A program made the position numbers and the translations under genes. Below are positions 62,447 to 64,000 of a DNA stretch of 64,000 nt, one piece after another (within the stretch, counting starts at the first letter, position 1; every line of letters starts with the position of its first letter). Source of the stretch: Marivita sp. (GTDB lineage: Bacteria > Pseudomonadota > Alphaproteobacteria > Rhodobacterales > Rhodobacteraceae). The notes under the pieces are model-generated. The model was given only the letters and a program-made list of their open reading frames with translations, had not been told where the DNA came from and ran no database searches. The stretch covers positions 83,456 to 147,455 of the forward strand of contig NZ_JAIPUS010000006.1 in the NCBI RefSeq assembly GCF_020055675.1, read 5' to 3'.

Positions 62447-64000
62447 ATGGAAGAAGATCCCGATTTTGACGATTTCCTCGATCCCGACGGAAATTATGGC
62501 TCTGTGGTTCCCGGAGTTCCAGCAACCGGCGGAATATACTCCGCTGACGAATTTTCCAGCGTTAACGGCGGCCCGGATGTCGATTGGTTCGAAGCAAACT
62601 TGGAGCAAGGCCGCGAATACGAGATTCAACTGAGAGGCGCCGACACAGAAGACGACCGCACGCTGGCGGACCCACGTTTCGTTGGCGTCTATGGCGTTTC
62701 CGATAACGAGGCAGAGCTATTTTCAGGAAGCGGAGACGACAATAGTGGGACCGGCCTGAACAGCCGAGCGCTTTTCACGGCACCTTATACAGGGACCTAT
62801 TATTTCGCGGTCGCCGAAGGAGACTCTCAGTCTTCTGGCCTTGGCGGCACCTACACGCTTGAGTACTTTGACCTTACGCCGACCCCGATCGAACAGACCC
62901 TGACTCTCAACGAAGTGCTCAACGAAGGCGACGACATAACTTTGTCGATAGACACGCTGATTCCGGACGGCATTTCCTTGCCCTTCCCGGGCACCGGGGA
63001 ACCTGAAGACCTCATCAGACAAATTGATCTGACTGTCACGACAACCACTGACAGAGCGTCGGTCGACGAGGATTTCACGGTTTCCTATGAGTTCGGATCT
63101 CCTCAGGTCATCAGGTTTGCCGCTCTGGAAGATGATCTGGTCGAGGATGACGAAGGCGTGGAACTCCGGGTCACGGGGTTCGTTGACTGGATCGTCCCAT
63201 CCGATCGTCCCGCAATTACAAATGTCCTCGGTGATCCGGTAAACGGCGACACTCAGAGGGTGAACATCGACATCACGTTCAATGCGGTGATCAACTCCGC
63301 CCCCGAGGGCCTCCCGGATCCAATTCTGGACTATACCTTCACCGGACCCGAAGTCATCGGGAACGTTCTGACCAATTTCGAGGACGGCAGCCTTGAGACG
63401 TTCGAAGCGCTGCAATTCAGCTTCGACAACGATATTATTGCCGGTGAGCTTTTGGCGAACGGCGATATCTCGATCACCGGGTCGACCGGCTCCCGCGGCG
63501 ATACGGTTGTCTTGCGGTTTAGCGTTGAGGACGAACGGGGCGCCATCACCCTTTCAGAACAGGAAATTCAGTTTGGCGCCCCTCAGGACGACTACCTTCC
63601 TGGCGAAACGGCACTCGACCTTGGGCGTATCGACCTCGACATCTCCGAGCATGTGGACAAGCGCACGCTGCGTTTCATGGGGCCCGGTGCCGCCTATGCC
63701 CATATCGCCATGAGCCAGGCCATCGCCGATGCCGGCCTGGAAGAGGATGACATCGTCAACCCGCGCACCGGCCTCGTCGCGGGGTCGGGCGGGCCCTCGA
63801 CCAGCGCGATGCTGGCGGCCCACCAGACCGTGCTGGAAAAGGGCAGCCCCAAGCGCATCGGCCCCTTCGCGGTGCCCAAGTGCATGTCCTCGACCGTGTC
63901 GGCCAACCTGTCCACGGCGTTCCGCATCAAGGGGATGAACTTCTCCATCACCTCGGCCTGTTCGACCTCGCTGCACTGCATCGGGATGGCGGCGCAGCAG
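62447..64000 (+). CDS. PPC-domain extracellular-type protein reading in frame into FabB, open at window end
   Basis: One uninterrupted frame. Residues 1-about 390 are acidic with almost no Cys or Lys, typical of secreted calcium-rich proteins without a signal peptide. DVDWFEANLEQGREYEIQL and NSRALFTAPYTGTYYFAVAE form a PPC-like domain, followed by beta-rich segments (VDEDFTVSYEF, GDTVVLRFSVEDERG). From about 63,620 the same frame continues as 3-oxoacyl-ACP synthase sequence. Such a fusion is not known to me; base composition also rises in GC there. Either recombination or misassembly joined them. No good ribosome site is seen at 62447. Confidence 0.6.
   Translation, partial: MEEDPDFDDFLDPDGNYGSVVPGVPATGGIYSADEFSSVNGGPDVDWFEANLEQGREYEIQLRGADTEDDRTLADPRFVGVYGVSDNEAELFSGSGDDNSGTGLNSRALFTAPYTGTYYFAVAEGDSQSSGLGGTYTLEYFDLTPTPIEQTLTLNEVLNEGDDITLSIDTLIPDGISLPFPGTGEPEDLIRQIDLTVTTTTDRASVDEDFTVSYEFGSPQVIRFAALEDDLVEDDEGVELRVTGFVDWIVPSDRPAITNVLGDPVNGDTQRVNIDITFNAVINSAPEGLPDPILDYTFTGPEVIGNVLTNFEDGSLETFEALQFSFDNDIIAGELLANGDISITGSTGSRGDTVVLRFSVEDERGAITLSEQEIQFGAPQDDYLPGETALDLGRIDLDISEHVDKRTLRFMGPGAAYAHIAMSQAIADAGLEEDDIVNPRTGLVAGSGGPSTSAMLAAHQTVLEKGSPKRIGPFAVPKCMSSTVSANLSTAFRIKGMNFSITSACSTSLHCIGMAAQQ
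63623..64000 (+). CDS. fabB: Beta-ketoacyl-ACP synthase I, N-terminus missing, C-terminus beyond window
   Basis: The segment EHVDKRTLRFMGPGAAYAHI, then GLVAGSGGPSTSAMLAAHQ and VPKCMSSTVSANLSTAFRIK, ending in the active-site block ITSACSTSLHC with the catalytic Cys, is FabB as found in Rhodobacterales. FabB condenses malonyl-ACP with acyl-ACP in fatty acid synthesis. The normal first 55-60 residues (MRRVVITGLG...) are absent; their place is taken in frame by the upstream PPC-type protein. It is therefore probably not a working start of fabB as shown. Confidence 0.85.

Overview
This GC-rich window is chromosomal DNA of an alphaproteobacterium, most likely a Rhodobacterales (Roseobacter-group) species. 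The evidence is a propionyl-CoA carboxylase locus with its ScfR-type regulator PccR, bacteriochlorophyll genes bchE and bchJ, an alphaproteobacterial glpRDSTPQUVK glycerol locus, and ATG/TGA-overlapped operons. Genus cannot be told from what I see. No rRNA, tRNA, CRISPR array, integrase or IS element was recognised.

Layout: (1) 1-7.4 kb: pccB, small envelope proteins and pccA (cut by the window start) on the minus strand. A Bcr/CflA-type exporter and pccR run divergently, with tandem TTTGCAAA boxes at both promoters. (2) 7.5-10.7 kb: gatC-gatA, then a lipoprotein and a peptidoglycan amidase. (3) 10.7-13.1 kb: bchE-bchJ, with two TGT-N12-ACA (PpsR/CrtJ) sites and one FNR-like site upstream. 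(4) 13.1-16.4 kb: a metallo-beta-lactamase-fold hydrolase, metY and a quinone oxidoreductase; both convergent junctions carry a run of three TTCGAA-type palindromes. (5) 16.5-26.8 kb: glycerol uptake and catabolism (ABC transporter GlpSTPQUV, kinase GlpK, dehydrogenase GlpD, repressor GlpR).

(6) 27-55.7 kb: a type VI secretion system. A long minus-strand operon runs tssA-B-C-hcp-tagJ-tssE-F-G-clpV-vgrG-(DUF6931-like)-PAAR-fha-tssK-L-M-tagF-pppA. Next to it lie a membrane Ser/Thr kinase (ppkA), an OmpA-like protein, a membrane-anchored M15 peptidase and a TPR methyltransferase. TssJ is not seen and no cargo effector sits beside vgrG. Kinase, PP2C phosphatase, FHA protein and TagF point to control by threonine phosphorylation.

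(7) 56.1-62.1 kb, divergent from the T6SS operon: a small exported protein, ExbB, two ExbD paralogues and a TonB-like protein. That protein has the SxxxH anchor motif of TonB, but its C-terminus is a BON-like plus DUF4384-like module instead of a TonB domain. Another exported protein follows, and then a convergent exported caspase-like/Sel1/peptidoglycan-binding protein. The same BON-like plus DUF4384-like module forms the periplasmic end of the T6SS kinase PpkA. This is the best candidate here for an undescribed system: a proton-motive-force-driven envelope module tied to T6SS signalling. (8) 62.4-64 kb: a PPC-domain extracellular-type protein reads in frame into FabB lacking its N-terminus, which is either a real fusion or an assembly chimera.
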